Source: Clostridia bacterium
Lineage (GTDB): Bacteria; Bacillota; Clostridia; Christensenellales; Aristaeellaceae
Assembly (NCBI GenBank): GCA_017512805.1
Contig: JAFWES010000058.1
Location: 1-53,077 of the forward strand
Length of the DNA: 53,077 nt
Reading direction: 5' to 3'
A program made the translations under genes and the position numbers. This document shows, one piece after another, positions 32,149-40,726 of the stretch (position 1 is its first letter; each line of letters starts with the position of its first letter). Under the pieces are notes generated by a model, which made no database searches, was not told the origin of the DNA, and saw only the letters and a list, made by a program, of their open reading frames with translations.

Positions 32149-32864
32149 TGCGGAAAGTTCTTTTTGCCCTTTTGTTTTCTCTTTTCGTTTCCTCTGCATT
32201 TGCTGACGCTGAATACACCCGGATTGACCAGGAAACAGCAAAAGCCATGATGGCAGCGGACGATGGGCACGTCGTTGTGGATGTCCGCCGACAGGACGAA
32301 TATGACGCCGGTCACATACCCGGGGCTGTTCTGATTCCGAATGAATCGATCGGCTGCGATTCTCCTGAGGCCCTTCCCAACTATGATCAGATCATCCTGA
32401 TCTATTGCCGGAGCGGGAGACGGTCCAAGGAAGCAGCGCAGAAGCTGGCGAGCATGGGCTATACCCAGATCTATGAGTTTGGCGGGATCATTGACTGGAC
32501 AGGTGAAGTGGTAAAAACAATGAAGATTCGGGTTTCAGATGGAACGAATACCATCATCTATCAGCTGAATGACAGCCCTTCGGCCAGGAGTCTGTACGGA
32601 ATGCTCCCAATGGATACTGCTGTTGAGAATTACGGCAGCAATGAAAAGATCTTTTATCCGGAGCAGACCATCGATCCGACAGACGGAACGGAAGGCGGCG
32701 GGAAAGCGGGCGGTCTGGCCCTGTTCTCTCCCTGGGGAAATGTAGTTATGTATTATGACAGCTTTGCCTCCTATCCGGGGCTGTATATCCTCGGAGAAGC
32801 TGTGGAAGGCGCGGAACAGGTAAAGAATCTGTCCGGAACGATCCATGTGGAGGCTGTGGAATGA
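32148..32864 (+). CDS. Exported rhodanese / cyclophilin-like fusion protein
   Basis: 238 residues. A signal peptide (MRKVLFALLFSLFVSSAFA) is followed by a rhodanese domain (about 22-122) with DVRRQDEYDAGHIPGA and the active-site loop YCRSGRRS (Cys87). From Met125 begins a cyclophilin-like domain (MKIRVSDGTNTIIYQL, AVENYGSNEKIFYP, FSPWGNVVMYYD, YILGEAVEG). Rhodaneses move sulfane sulfur or sense thiol state; the second domain is found mostly as a stand-alone protein of unknown role. I know of no well-described fusion of the two. It overlaps both flanking genes (TAATG and ATGA). Confidence 0.85.
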   Translation: MRKVLFALLFSLFVSSAFADAEYTRIDQETAKAMMAADDGHVVVDVRRQDEYDAGHIPGAVLIPNESIGCDSPEALPNYDQIILIYCRSGRRSKEAAQKLASMGYTQIYEFGGIIDWTGEVVKTMKIRVSDGTNTIIYQLNDSPSARSLYGMLPMDTAVENYGSNEKIFYPEQTIDPTDGTEGGGKAGGLALFSPWGNVVMYYDSFASYPGLYILGEAVEGAEQVKNLSGTIHVEAVE

Positions 32865-33298
32865 CCTACGAAGAAGCGTTGACCGCCATCCCCCTGGGGC
32901 GATATCGTCATTTCAAGGGAAAGGACTACGAGGTGACAGCTATCGCCAGGCACAGCGAAACGGAAGAACCGATGATTGTCTATCGTGCTCTGTATGGCGA
33001 CGGCGGCCTCTGGGTACGCCCGGCATCCATGTGGAATAACATCGTGGAGCGGGATGGGAAAACGTACCGCCGGTTCTACCGTATGGATCTGATTGAAAGG
33101 GTAGAGAAGTATGAACGGCTGTTTGATGAAGCATCGCTTTCCCGTAATCCGGATGCGATGGCCGCTTTAGAGACTTATTACACCTCAGGACAGTGGCGTG
33201 ATGATTACGAAGCGGATGAGCGGGGCGAACTGCCGCCGGATATGAAGAGGGGCGTTCTGTCCCAGGATGCGCTGTATGATTTGTTGGAGAAGGAATGA
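32861..33298 (+). CDS. DUF1653-DUF4298 fusion protein
   Basis: 145 residues. Residues 8-70 match DUF1653 (GRYRHFKGKDYEV, ARHSETEEPMIVYRALYGDGGLWVRP) and residues 75-145 match DUF4298 (ALETYYTSGQWRDDYEADE, GELPPDMKRGVLSQDALYDLL). Both are small cytoplasmic domains of unknown function that are usually separate proteins. The ATG overlaps the previous stop as ATGA. Confidence 0.85.
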   Translation: MTYEEALTAIPLGRYRHFKGKDYEVTAIARHSETEEPMIVYRALYGDGGLWVRPASMWNNIVERDGKTYRRFYRMDLIERVEKYERLFDEASLSRNPDAMAALETYYTSGQWRDDYEADERGELPPDMKRGVLSQDALYDLLEKE

Positions 33299-33312
33299 TC
33301 TCTCTGTTTGAA

Positions 33313-33334
33313 TGCCGGACGGTCCGGCATTTTT
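33313..33334 (+). terminator. Intrinsic terminator
   Basis: TGCCGGA (33313-33319) pairs with TCCGGCA (33323-33329), followed by five T, right after the DUF fusion gene. Confidence 0.85.
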
Positions 33335-33348
33335 GTTTTTTCTTTGAC

Positions 33349-34308
33349 TTACTCCGCCATCTTCGCCACGACGTCCGCTTCCTCCGGGACGCTGGTGATG
33401 CCGCCGTGCTTCTGGGTGGACAGGCTGGCGGCCGTGCAGGCAAACCGCACGATGCGGCCAAGCTCTTCCTCCGTCAGATCCGCAGGCTTCTTCCCGATCC
33501 GCAAAAACTGGCTCATGGCGCTGCCGCCGAAAATATCGCCGGCGCCGGTGGTATCCACCACGCGGATGCCTTTGGGGCTCTCCACCGTGACTTCATGGTT
33601 CACCGTCGCCGCGTGGCAGCCCTTGGGGCCCAGGGTGGCGTATACCAGGGAGACCCCGTATTCCCGGAGCAGCTTCCGCGCCCCCTCTTCGGGAGAAAGC
33701 CCCCAGAGAAACTGGATCTCCTCATCGCTGATCTTGACGATATCCGCCTGCCGCAGGCTCCATTCGATGGCGGCTTTGGCATCCGCTTCCTTCTTCCAGA
33801 GAGGCTTGCGCAAATTGGGATCCAGGCTGACCAGGGCCCCGACGGTCTTCGCGGTCTCAATGGCCTTCCGGGTCGCGGCGGCGGCAGGTTCATCCGTCAG
33901 GGACAGGGTTCCGAAATGGAACACCTTCGTGTCCCGGAGCAGCGCCTCATCCACTTCCTCCGGCCGCAGGCAGGTATCCGCCCCGGGCTTCCGGGCAAAG
34001 CTGAAGTCCCGGTTGCCGCTCTCGTCCAGGGCAACAAAGGCCAGGGTGGTAAAGACCCCGGAATCCGTCAGGACCCCCCGGGTGTCAATGCCGGCGGACC
34101 GCAGGGTTTCCAGCAGCAGCCGGCCGAACATATCCTCCCCCACCTTGCCGATCACGGCCGTTTTGCAGCCAAATTGATTCAGCGCGGCCAGGAAATTCCC
34201 CGGCGCGCCGCCGGGCTGCGCCGCCAGCACGGGGTATCCGCTTTCGGATTTGGAGACGGGGGCAAAGTCGATCAGCAATTCTCCCAGCGCAACAACATCA
34301 TACTTCAT
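33349..34308 (-). CDS. Fructokinase-type PfkB carbohydrate kinase
   Basis: 319 residues. Phosphorylates fructose or a related sugar with ATP. The N-terminal motif PGGAPGNFLAALNQFG and the C-terminal DTTGAGDIF with catalytic Asp258 are the two PfkB signatures; GELLIDFAP at the start is typical of bacterial fructokinases. The start at 34308 has GGAGGG 7 nt upstream. It ends the LacI operon and lies near a GH32 gene, which supports fructose from sucrose or fructan as substrate. Confidence 0.9.
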   Translation of the reverse strand: MKYDVVALGELLIDFAPVSKSESGYPVLAAQPGGAPGNFLAALNQFGCKTAVIGKVGEDMFGRLLLETLRSAGIDTRGVLTDSGVFTTLAFVALDESGNRDFSFARKPGADTCLRPEEVDEALLRDTKVFHFGTLSLTDEPAAAATRKAIETAKTVGALVSLDPNLRKPLWKKEADAKAAIEWSLRQADIVKISDEEIQFLWGLSPEEGARKLLREYGVSLVYATLGPKGCHAATVNHEVTVESPKGIRVVDTTGAGDIFGGSAMSQFLRIGKKPADLTEEELGRIVRFACTAASLSTQKHGGITSVPEEADVVAKMAE

Positions 34309-34393
34309 CCTGTTTCCCTCCACGCTTTCGTTAATGGAATGTGATTTCCCCAAAACGATTCTTCCGTTTCCGCCCGAGGCCGCGGGGCCGCGT

Positions 34394-34930
34394 TCAGATC
34401 AGCTCCTGCATGGCCGCCGCCTCTTCCTTCGCCCTGTCAACCGCTTTCAGCAGCGCATACCAGCTGCCGGTCTGAAAACCGTCCTTCGCCAGCTGCACCC
34501 CCGTATGCCCGCGGCACAGCAGCAGATACAGATGCTCCGTTTCCCTGTGGTCCTGAATGTCCGTATATTCAATCCGCACCGGTTCTCCCTTTCCGGTATC
34601 GACCTCCAAGCCGGTCCGGTCGCAGGTGATCACCCGGGAGGATGCGTCCCCGTGCTTCTGCTGAAAAGCCCGGTACTTCTTCCGGAAATCGGTTTTTTTC
34701 AGCGTCAGGCTCCAGATCACCACGATGGCTCCGGTCAGCAGCAGCATGGTATACAGTCCGGCCGCCGCCTGCATCCTGGACCGAAACGCAAAGAGGATCA
34801 GTCCGAAAACAAAAAAGATAATCCCGCAGTACAGCAGGGTTTTCTGCCGTTTCACGGAAAAAATCGCCTCATGGCTCTCCGCGAACAGATCCCTGGTTAC
34901 GGTAATTCGATTGACCGCCACCGGTTCCAT
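34394..34930 (-). CDS. YcxB-like membrane protein
   Basis: 178 residues. Two transmembrane helices (CGIIFFVFGLILFAF and LYTMLLLTGAIVVIWSL) are framed by a beta-rich head and tail (GLEVDTGKGEPVRIEYTDI, HLYLLLCRGHTGVQL), the layout of YcxB-type proteins. The start overlaps the stop of the YesL-like gene (TGATG). Role unknown. Confidence 0.7.
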   Translation of the reverse strand: MEPVAVNRITVTRDLFAESHEAIFSVKRQKTLLYCGIIFFVFGLILFAFRSRMQAAAGLYTMLLLTGAIVVIWSLTLKKTDFRKKYRAFQQKHGDASSRVITCDRTGLEVDTGKGEPVRIEYTDIQDHRETEHLYLLLCRGHTGVQLAKDGFQTGSWYALLKAVDRAKEEAAAMQELI

Positions 34931-35862
34931 CAGCCGTCCCCTCCTTCCGCCGGATCGGACGCTTCCGGAGCGGAAGCCGTTTCCTCCCGTTTTCCCCCGG
35001 CCGCGTTCTGCTCCGTTTCCCTGACCAGCCGCCGCCAGACATCCGACTGGATGGTGAGGAAGGGATCTTTGCCCTCCAGCTCATTTTCCTTCTCAAAATC
35101 ATCCTTGGCCCAAGGATCCCCCTCCACGGCGATGAACTGCTCCTCAATCTTCAGATCCGTGTTCAGATCCGGATAGATCCGGTACAGCGCCAGAAAGATG
35201 GGAAACCAGAAGCCGAGAAACGGAATCACGATCAGCGTCCAGGGGGCAAAAAGAATCATCGCCAGCATCCAGGCCAGCTGAAGCAGGACGGCGAAGAAGA
35301 CCTTCACGGAATGCTTCACCGTAAAGAGCATCAGATTCCGGATCCGCAGCGCGGCGCTCTGTTCAAAAAGCACAAGCTGGGGCCAGTACAGGGTATTGAA
35401 CCAGATCACCACGGAGAAACCCGCCGCCAAAAGCGCCAGCGTGCTGAGGGTGGGCGGAAGCTCCGCGCTGTAAAGCACATAAAGGGAGAAGGCAAAGAGC
35501 CCCACCAGCAGGCCCAGCAAAGCCCCCGGAGCCAGGCTGGCTTTCCAGTTCTGCCTCCAGCTCTTCTGATAATTTTTCCACCAGTTGTTCGGCGCGTCCC
35601 GCAGCCCCCGCATAATCCCGTCCACCTGTCCCGCCAGGAACGGGCCCCAGATCATGCCGCCCACAGCGGAAAGGGGCAGCAGCAATACCAGGCTGGATGT
35701 CAGGATAGAAACCAGAATGCCCGCGGCCAGCGGCAGCGCTCCCGCGGCGGTCAGCATGTTGATCCGCAGCCAGTGAAAGGCATAAAAGGACATCAGCTGA
35801 CGGTATCGGGCAAAGCCCGTCTGGCGGTGGGTATAATCCGTCTCATCCCGGAAAAAGGCCAT
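34930..35862 (-). CDS. YesL/DUF624-like membrane protein
   Basis: 310 residues. About five hydrophobic helices, with the motif WGPFLAGQVDGIMRGLRDAPNNWWKNYQKSWRQNW between helices, similar to the DUF624 (YesL) family that accompanies sugar ABC transporters in Firmicutes. The C-terminal 70 residues are acidic and polar. AAGGAGGG lies 7 nt before ATG 35862. It lies in the LacI operon opposite the LplB/YtcP importer genes. Confidence 0.75.
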   Translation of the reverse strand: MAFFRDETDYTHRQTGFARYRQLMSFYAFHWLRINMLTAAGALPLAAGILVSILTSSLVLLLPLSAVGGMIWGPFLAGQVDGIMRGLRDAPNNWWKNYQKSWRQNWKASLAPGALLGLLVGLFAFSLYVLYSAELPPTLSTLALLAAGFSVVIWFNTLYWPQLVLFEQSAALRIRNLMLFTVKHSVKVFFAVLLQLAWMLAMILFAPWTLIVIPFLGFWFPIFLALYRIYPDLNTDLKIEEQFIAVEGDPWAKDDFEKENELEGKDPFLTIQSDVWRRLVRETEQNAAGGKREETASAPEASDPAEGGDG

Positions 35863-35882
35863 GGGATGTCCCTCCTTTCGTA

Positions 35883-36539
35883 TTACGGCTGCTTCAGGTT
35901 TTCGGACCCGTAGTGGCATCCGTCCAGGAAGGATCCCAGCAGCGCCTGCTCGTCCCCCTGATAATCTTCGGTGCAGGTCAGCTCCGCAATCACCACATAA
36001 TTGCCAAATAGCCCGAAGGCGGAGATCCCCCGGCTGTAGGGATTGGTGGCGGATCCGCAGTCATAAATCAGCATGGAATAGGGCTGCCCGTTCCGGGTTT
36101 CCTCCCGTTCCTCCCGGACCTGATAGCTGCTTCGTTCCCGATCCATCCAGTCCTTTTTCGCTTCCTCCGCCTGCTCCGCGTCCCCGCATCCGTACAGCAG
36201 CAGATAAATCTGTCCGGGATAGAGATCCACCGCCTTGCCGTCCGCGTTGATATAATCGCGCTTTTCCCCCGCAACCCATGAGGCGTAGAAGGTATCGTTG
36301 CCCGCCAGGGCGGTATCGTTATTCAACAGGGTGAATCCGTTTCCCGGATCCTCCACCCCCAGCACCGTGCCCAGCATCTCCCATTTGGAATCCCAGGAAG
36401 AGCCGTCATCGGCCCGGGTAGGGATTCTGGAAAAGCGGGGAATCAGCAGAGCCACGGCCGCGATGATTCCCACAATGATGGGAATAATCAGCCACTTCTG
36501 CATAATGAACAGCCAGAGATGCCACAGCTTTCGTCTCAT
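35883..36539 (-). CDS. Membrane-anchored protein of unknown function
   Basis: 218 residues. One N-terminal transmembrane helix (WLIIPIIVGIIAAVALLI) with a long extracytoplasmic domain (FYASWVAGEKRDYINADGK, QIYLLLYGCGDAEQAEEAKKDW) containing three Cys. The ATG at 36539 overlaps the upstream stop as ATGA. No family is recognised. Because it is co-transcribed with another anchored protein and the YesL-like protein, the three may form one membrane complex. Confidence 0.7.
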   Translation of the reverse strand: MRRKLWHLWLFIMQKWLIIPIIVGIIAAVALLIPRFSRIPTRADDGSSWDSKWEMLGTVLGVEDPGNGFTLLNNDTALAGNDTFYASWVAGEKRDYINADGKAVDLYPGQIYLLLYGCGDAEQAEEAKKDWMDRERSSYQVREEREETRNGQPYSMLIYDCGSATNPYSRGISAFGLFGNYVVIAELTCTEDYQGDEQALLGSFLDGCHYGSENLKQP

Positions 36540-37216
36540 GGCGCGACTCCCTCCGTCAGTTTCTCCCACAGCGCGTCACACTGGGCCCGGTATGCACAGG
36601 TCCTCTCCTGCCAGAATCCCCTGCGCGCAAGCCAGAGGCCCGAAAGCGCCTGCAGCGCCGGGGTTTCCTCCCGGGCGAGGGGAAGCGATTCCCAGGCAAT
36701 GACCCGCGGCGCCTCTCCCAGCCCAGCCAGCTCTCCGTCGGCCCGGGCCAGAATCTGGTAATTCTCCTGCACCTTTTCCGGATCGGCACACAGGAAGAAA
36801 TAGCTTTCGCAGCTTTCCATATCCGCCATCAGCCGAACCTGCGCCGCGGCGGCGTACTGAGCCGCCTCCGTCTCCCCGGAGGAGGCCATGTCTACATAGC
36901 TTTGGATCCGGAATACCACCCGGCCGTCCCCGTTGCAGTCTTCCCCCAGGGAAGCCAGGGCGGCTTCCAGCGCGGTGATCGCCTCCTCCTCCAGCGGCGC
37001 GGAGGCGATATAGGCAGCCTGGTAATCCGGCTGCGTGACGCCAAACCCCATCGCATTCAAAAGGATATCCCCTCCCGCGATCAGCAGCAGCGCTCCCAGC
37101 AGCACCCACGCCCAGTGGTAATGCCACCAGTTCTTTGCTTTTTGCGTTCGGGTATAGGTCGGCTTTTCATCCGGCTGCACATCCCGATACTTCCATCGGA
37201 GGTATTCACTGGCCAC
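36536..37216 (-). CDS. Membrane-anchored protein of unknown function
   Basis: 226 residues from a GTG start with GGAGGT 8 nt upstream. A basic head with YLRWKYRDVQPDEKP is followed by one helix (HYHWAWVLLGALLLIAGGDILL) and an outer domain with VTQPDYQAAYIASAPLEEEAITALEAALASLG, similar in style to proteins annotated only as hypothetical beside LacI/sugar operons. It overlaps the lacI stop by 11 bp. Function unknown. Confidence 0.7.
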   Translation of the reverse strand: MASEYLRWKYRDVQPDEKPTYTRTQKAKNWWHYHWAWVLLGALLLIAGGDILLNAMGFGVTQPDYQAAYIASAPLEEEAITALEAALASLGEDCNGDGRVVFRIQSYVDMASSGETEAAQYAAAAQVRLMADMESCESYFFLCADPEKVQENYQILARADGELAGLGEAPRVIAWESLPLAREETPALQALSGLWLARRGFWQERTCAYRAQCDALWEKLTEGVAP

Positions 37217-38219
37217 CGGGGAGCACCTCCTCCTTCGTGGTGCCTCCCGGAGCGTAGAATACAGGCAGGCAGACCAGCGCCGAAGGACGGGACTGATGCC
37301 AGTTCAGCAAAATATCCACGGCTGATTCGGCAATCTGTTTGACCGGCTGCACGATGGTGGAGCAGACGTATTCCTCCGTAAAAAATATACGGGTTCCGTC
37401 ATAGCCAATGATCTGCACATCCTCCGGCACGCCGATCCCTCTGCGCCGCAGGAAGGTTGTCACCTGATGCGCCAGCGAATCCGTGGAGCAGAAAATGCCG
37501 TCATAGGCCAGGCGGCCTCCCGCTTCCACACTGTCCGCCAGAAAGTGAAACAGCGGTTCCATTCCGCCCTCATCGTTGAAGCGCTTCAGGGTGCAGTCCA
37601 CATTATGCTGGCCGCAGGCCGCGGCGAACCCGCCGCCCCGCTTGTCCGTTTCCCCGATGACCGTGGAACCGATCCGCAGAAAGAGCAGTCGCCGGCACCC
37701 CAGAGCGATCAGCCGCTCCGCCGCCATCATGCCGCCGCCGTAATTGTCGGAGGCCACGCAGGGAACCGTGGGACTGAGAACCCGGTCGATACTGACATAG
37801 GGCATCCCCTCCACATCGAACTGACCCGTGGAATAGGTCAGCCCGATAATTCCATCCACCATGTTCTGACGCAGCATCTGGATGCAGCGGGTTTCCGCCT
37901 GCGCGTCAAACTGGGTTGTCGCCAGCAGCATCCGATAACCCCTTCGGGCCAGCCCCTGACAGAGCTCGTCCGCCAGCCTGGCAAAAAACATATTGACCAT
38001 GTTGGGAAGAATCACCGCGACCGTATAGGTCTTCTCCGCGCGAAGTCCCCGGGCATAGCTGTTGACGGAATACCCCAGCCGGCGGGCCGCCGCCTCTACT
38101 TTCACTTTGTATTCCCGCCCCACGGGCACATTGTTGAAGACGTTGGAGACGGTCCCGAGCGCGACCCCGGCCTCCCGGGCGACATCCTTCATGGTGGGTT
38201 TCTTTGCTGAAGAGGACAT
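37206..38219 (-). CDS. LacI/GalR-family repressor
   Basis: 337 residues. Residues 8-55 hold the helix-turn-helix (TMKDVAREAGVALGTVSNVFNN) and hinge helix (AAARRLGYSVNSYARGL), followed by a periplasmic-binding-like effector domain. AAGGAGG precedes the ATG. It has its own promoter with a degenerate operator downstream, so autoregulation is likely. The divergent importer operon carries a perfect operator TGAAACGTTTCA. The sugar bound is inferred to be from the sucrose/fructan pathway because of the linked GH32 and fructokinase genes. Confidence 0.92.
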   Translation of the reverse strand: MSSSAKKPTMKDVAREAGVALGTVSNVFNNVPVGREYKVKVEAAARRLGYSVNSYARGLRAEKTYTVAVILPNMVNMFFARLADELCQGLARRGYRMLLATTQFDAQAETRCIQMLRQNMVDGIIGLTYSTGQFDVEGMPYVSIDRVLSPTVPCVASDNYGGGMMAAERLIALGCRRLLFLRIGSTVIGETDKRGGGFAAACGQHNVDCTLKRFNDEGGMEPLFHFLADSVEAGGRLAYDGIFCSTDSLAHQVTTFLRRRGIGVPEDVQIIGYDGTRIFFTEEYVCSTIVQPVKQIAESAVDILLNWHQSRPSALVCLPVFYAPGGTTKEEVLPGGQ

Positions 38220-38238
38220 GCTGGCTCCTCCTTCTCCG

Positions 38239-38250
38239 TATAACGTTTCA
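38239..38250 (-). promoter_or_regulatory. Degenerate LacI-type operator at lacI
   Basis: TATAACGTTTCA matches the palindrome TGAAACGTTTCA at 10 of 12 positions and lies just downstream of the lacI -10 box, where binding would block transcription. Confidence 0.55.
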
Positions 38251-38263
38251 TGGTTTCGGTAGC

Positions 38264-38292
38264 ATTATAGCAACCACTGCACTGTTTGTAAA
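38264..38292 (-). promoter_or_regulatory. lacI promoter
   Basis: Minus strand TTTACA (38292-38287), 17 bp, TATAAT (38269-38264). Confidence 0.88.
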
Positions 38293-38382
38293 GACTTTTT
38301 TTGATCCCGCCCAAGAAATGAAGTTTGATGAATTTTTTGGGGGGCGGAAGGACGAATACCGCAAATTATTTTAAAAACAAGC

Positions 38383-38411
38383 TTGACAGAGTCCGAACGG
38401 TCTGCTATCCT
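38383..38411 (+). promoter_or_regulatory. Promoter of the sugar importer operon
   Basis: TTGACA (38383-38388), 17 bp, TATCCT (38406-38411). It gives a leader of about 260 nt that includes the operator at 38480. Confidence 0.7.
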
Positions 38412-38479
38412 AAAAAAAACAAGGGCAGCATTTCAGTCCTACACCCGTCCCATTTAGGGATTTATTTTATGAAATGCTG

Positions 38480-38491
38480 TGAAACGTTTCA
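38480..38491 (+). promoter_or_regulatory. LacI-type operator
   Basis: TGAAACGTTTCA, a perfect 12-bp palindrome of the LacI/GalR type. It is about 70 bp after the promoter -10 box, so it would act as a roadblock unless a second promoter in the AT-rich 38455-38475 stretch is used. Confidence 0.75.
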
Positions 38492-38674
38492 TGAACCAGA
38501 CCGACCATTCATGAAAGGAGTGAGACCGGAGGAGAGTCAAACCGTTGCCAGAAAGGGTTTCTTCCCGTTTCATGATGGTGTGAAACAGTCCTGTTTCTGA
38601 TCATCACAGCGTCTGCCCTCCGTCAGAGGCGGGAACGGAAACGCCAAAAACCAAAGCAGAAAGAAGTGAACAGA

Positions 38675-39604
38675 ATGCAGGCTACGAAAGCCAAGGCGCC
38701 TAGCCTTCGGCACAAATCCATTGGCCAGCGCATCGCAGACAACTGGCAGCTGTATCTGCTGCTGCTCATCCCGGTGGTGCTGACCTTTATCTACAAGTAC
38801 ATCCCCATGTACGGCATTCAGATCGCTTTCAGGGACTACAAAGCTTCCCGCGGTATCACGGGAAGTAAATGGGTCGGTCTGGAATGGTTCGAGCGGTTCT
38901 TCACAGCGCCCACCTGCGGCCGCATGATCCGCAACACCGTCCTGCTGAGCCTCTACAGCCTGCTGTGGAGCTTCCCGGTGCCCATCATCCTGTCCCTGTG
39001 CATCAATCAGCTGCGCTTCCCCCGGTACAAGCGGGTGGTGCAGACCGTGCTGTACGCGCCGCACTTCATCTCCATCATGGTGGTCTGCGGTATGATCCGG
39101 ATCTTCCTGAGCCCTTCCGGCGGCCTGATCAACCTGCTGTTGGGGACGCAAATTGACTTTTTAACCGAATCCAGCGCTTTCCGGACGATTTATATCGCCT
39201 CCGGCATCTGGCAGGACGCAGGCTGGGGCTGCATCATCTATCTGGCAACCCTGTCCAATGTGGACACCAGCCTGTATGAAGCGGCCAAGGTGGACGGCGC
39301 ATCCATGTTCCAGCGGATTATGAACGTGGACGTGCCCGCTCTGCTGCCCATGGCCATCCTGAACCTGATCATGAGCGCCGGCTCCCTGATGAACGTAGGC
39401 TTTGAAAAGGTCTGGCTGCTGCAGACGGATCTGAACAAAGCGACTTCCGACGTCATTGCCGTGTATGTGTATCAGCAGGGTATTGAAAACGCCAAGTACA
39501 GCTATTCCACGGCTGTGGGCCTGTTCAATACGGCGGTCAACCTGATCCTGCTGTTCATCGTGAACACCATTGCCAGCAAGACGTCCGAAGTGAACTTCGT
39601 GTAA
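38675..39604 (+). CDS. Sugar ABC transporter permease, LplB type
   Basis: 309 residues. Six membrane helices, starting QLYLLLLIPVVLTFIYKYIP and with YIPMYGIQIAFRDY typical of LplB proteins. The EAA loop that contacts the ATPase is EAAKVDGASMFQRIMNVDVP. The ATG at 38675 is chosen over a GTG nine bases upstream because the AGAAAGAAG site is better spaced. With the following YtcP-type permease it forms the channel of a CUT1-class importer. Confidence 0.93.
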   Translation: MQATKAKAPSLRHKSIGQRIADNWQLYLLLLIPVVLTFIYKYIPMYGIQIAFRDYKASRGITGSKWVGLEWFERFFTAPTCGRMIRNTVLLSLYSLLWSFPVPIILSLCINQLRFPRYKRVVQTVLYAPHFISIMVVCGMIRIFLSPSGGLINLLLGTQIDFLTESSAFRTIYIASGIWQDAGWGCIIYLATLSNVDTSLYEAAKVDGASMFQRIMNVDVPALLPMAILNLIMSAGSLMNVGFEKVWLLQTDLNKATSDVIAVYVYQQGIENAKYSYSTAVGLFNTAVNLILLFIVNTIASKTSEVNFV

Positions 39605-39619
39605 GGAGGTGCAGACAGA

Positions 39620-40519
39620 ATGGCAAAAAACAAGGTTTCCCACGGTCTGTCTGACAAGACCAGCGACATCATTCTGGTGATTATTACAGCGGTCGTCCTC
39701 TTCATCGTGGCCTATCCGCTGTATTACGTGCTGATCGCCTCCTTCTCCAACCCCTATGACGTGTACGCCGGAAAAACCTTCCTGCTTCCCAGCCAGCCTA
39801 CGCTGGAGGGATACAAGGCGGTGTTCGCGGATTCCAACATTTTCACCGGCTACATGAACTCCATCAAGTACACCGTCATCGGAACTGTCTTCTCCGTCAC
39901 CCTGCTGTACATCACGGCTTACCCCCTGGCCCAGAAGGATCTGCCGGGGCGCAAGTTCTTCTCCATGTTCTTCATCATTACGATGTACTTCGGCGGCGGG
40001 CTGGTTCCCACCTACCTGATCGTCAAGCAGACGGGTCTGATCAACAATATGTGGGCCCTGTTCCTGCCCGGCGGCGTAGGCGTTGGCAACATGATCATCG
40101 TCCGGAACTACTTTCAGAACAGTATCCCCCACGAGCTGATTGAAGCCTCGGAGATCGACGGATGCTCCAAGCTGCGGACCTTCCTGCGGATCGTGATTCC
40201 GCTGTCCATGCCCATCATGGCCGTGATGGTGGTCTTCAGCATGGTGGCTTACTGGAACGACTGGTTCACCGCCCTGATCTATCTGACCGGCGCGGAGAAG
40301 GCTCCCCTGCCCTTGGTGCTGCGCAACGTACTGATCCGCTCCAGCGTATCGGCGGCGCAGGCCTCCACGATCTCCGGCGGCTATGCGGAGCTGAACAAGG
40401 TCACTGAAATGATCAAGTTCTCCTCCATCATCGTCGCCGCGGCTCCCATGCTGATCGTGTACCCCTTCGTCCAGAAGTACTTTGAAAAAGGCTTCATGGC
40501 CGGGGCTGTGAAGGGTTAA
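39620..40519 (+). CDS. Sugar ABC transporter permease, YtcP type
   Basis: 299 residues. Six helices; N-terminal VLFIVAYPLYYVLIASFSNPYDVYAGK and the EAA loop EASEIDGCSKLRTFLRIVIPL are typical of YtcP/AraQ-type permeases. AAGGAGGTG precedes the ATG. It is paired with the LplB-type gene 15 nt upstream. Its stop lies inside a hairpin that starts a long structured intergenic region. Confidence 0.93.
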   Translation: MAKNKVSHGLSDKTSDIILVIITAVVLFIVAYPLYYVLIASFSNPYDVYAGKTFLLPSQPTLEGYKAVFADSNIFTGYMNSIKYTVIGTVFSVTLLYITAYPLAQKDLPGRKFFSMFFIITMYFGGGLVPTYLIVKQTGLINNMWALFLPGGVGVGNMIIVRNYFQNSIPHELIEASEIDGCSKLRTFLRIVIPLSMPIMAVMVVFSMVAYWNDWFTALIYLTGAEKAPLPLVLRNVLIRSSVSAAQASTISGGYAELNKVTEMIKFSSIIVAAAPMLIVYPFVQKYFEKGFMAGAVKG

Positions 40520-40559
40520 AATGATGCGCTCCGCAGTGCGGAGATTCGCGCATCATTTT
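40518..40559 (+). other. Compound hairpin at the ytcP stop codon
   Basis: AAAATGATGCGC (40518-40529) pairs with GCGCATCATTTT (40548-40559), with an inner hairpin CTCCGC-AGT-GCGGAG. It may be an attenuator or mRNA-end protector rather than a full terminator, since the binding-protein gene downstream has no promoter I can see. Confidence 0.7.
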
Positions 40560-40560
40560 A

Positions 40561-40620
40561 ACAGAGCCGGCAACGAGGAATCTCCGCTGTGCGGAGTTCC
40601 GACTATGCCGGCGACCGGAC
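40561..40620 (+). repeat. 60-bp direct repeat, copy 1
   Basis: This segment recurs at 40727-40786 with about three differences. It contains a CTCCGC-TGT-GCGGAG hairpin (40582-40596) and ends GCCGGCGACCGGAC. No coding potential is supported. Confidence 0.9.
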
Positions 40621-40726
40621 TCATTCGATGCCCGCCAGTGGGTTCGCAACGCCCGGAAAACTGTCCTGTGGACAGTTTTCAGTGAAGAACGGGCGGAAGC
40701 CCCGGAGGAAATCGCATCGAATTCTT
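40621..40726 (+). other. Structured core between the 60-bp repeats
   Basis: ATTCGATGC near 40622 pairs with GCATCGAAT near 40713. Inside is a CGCCCG/CGGGCG stem and a 10-bp hairpin AAAACTGTCC/GGACAGTTTT around 40657-40679. Together with the flanking repeats this makes a roughly 270-nt folded non-coding segment. Confidence 0.6.

Noticed and set aside
38325-38600. 91-codon plus-strand frame before the importer genes
   Set aside because: It spans the promoter and the LacI operator and has no ribosome site or familiar sequence.
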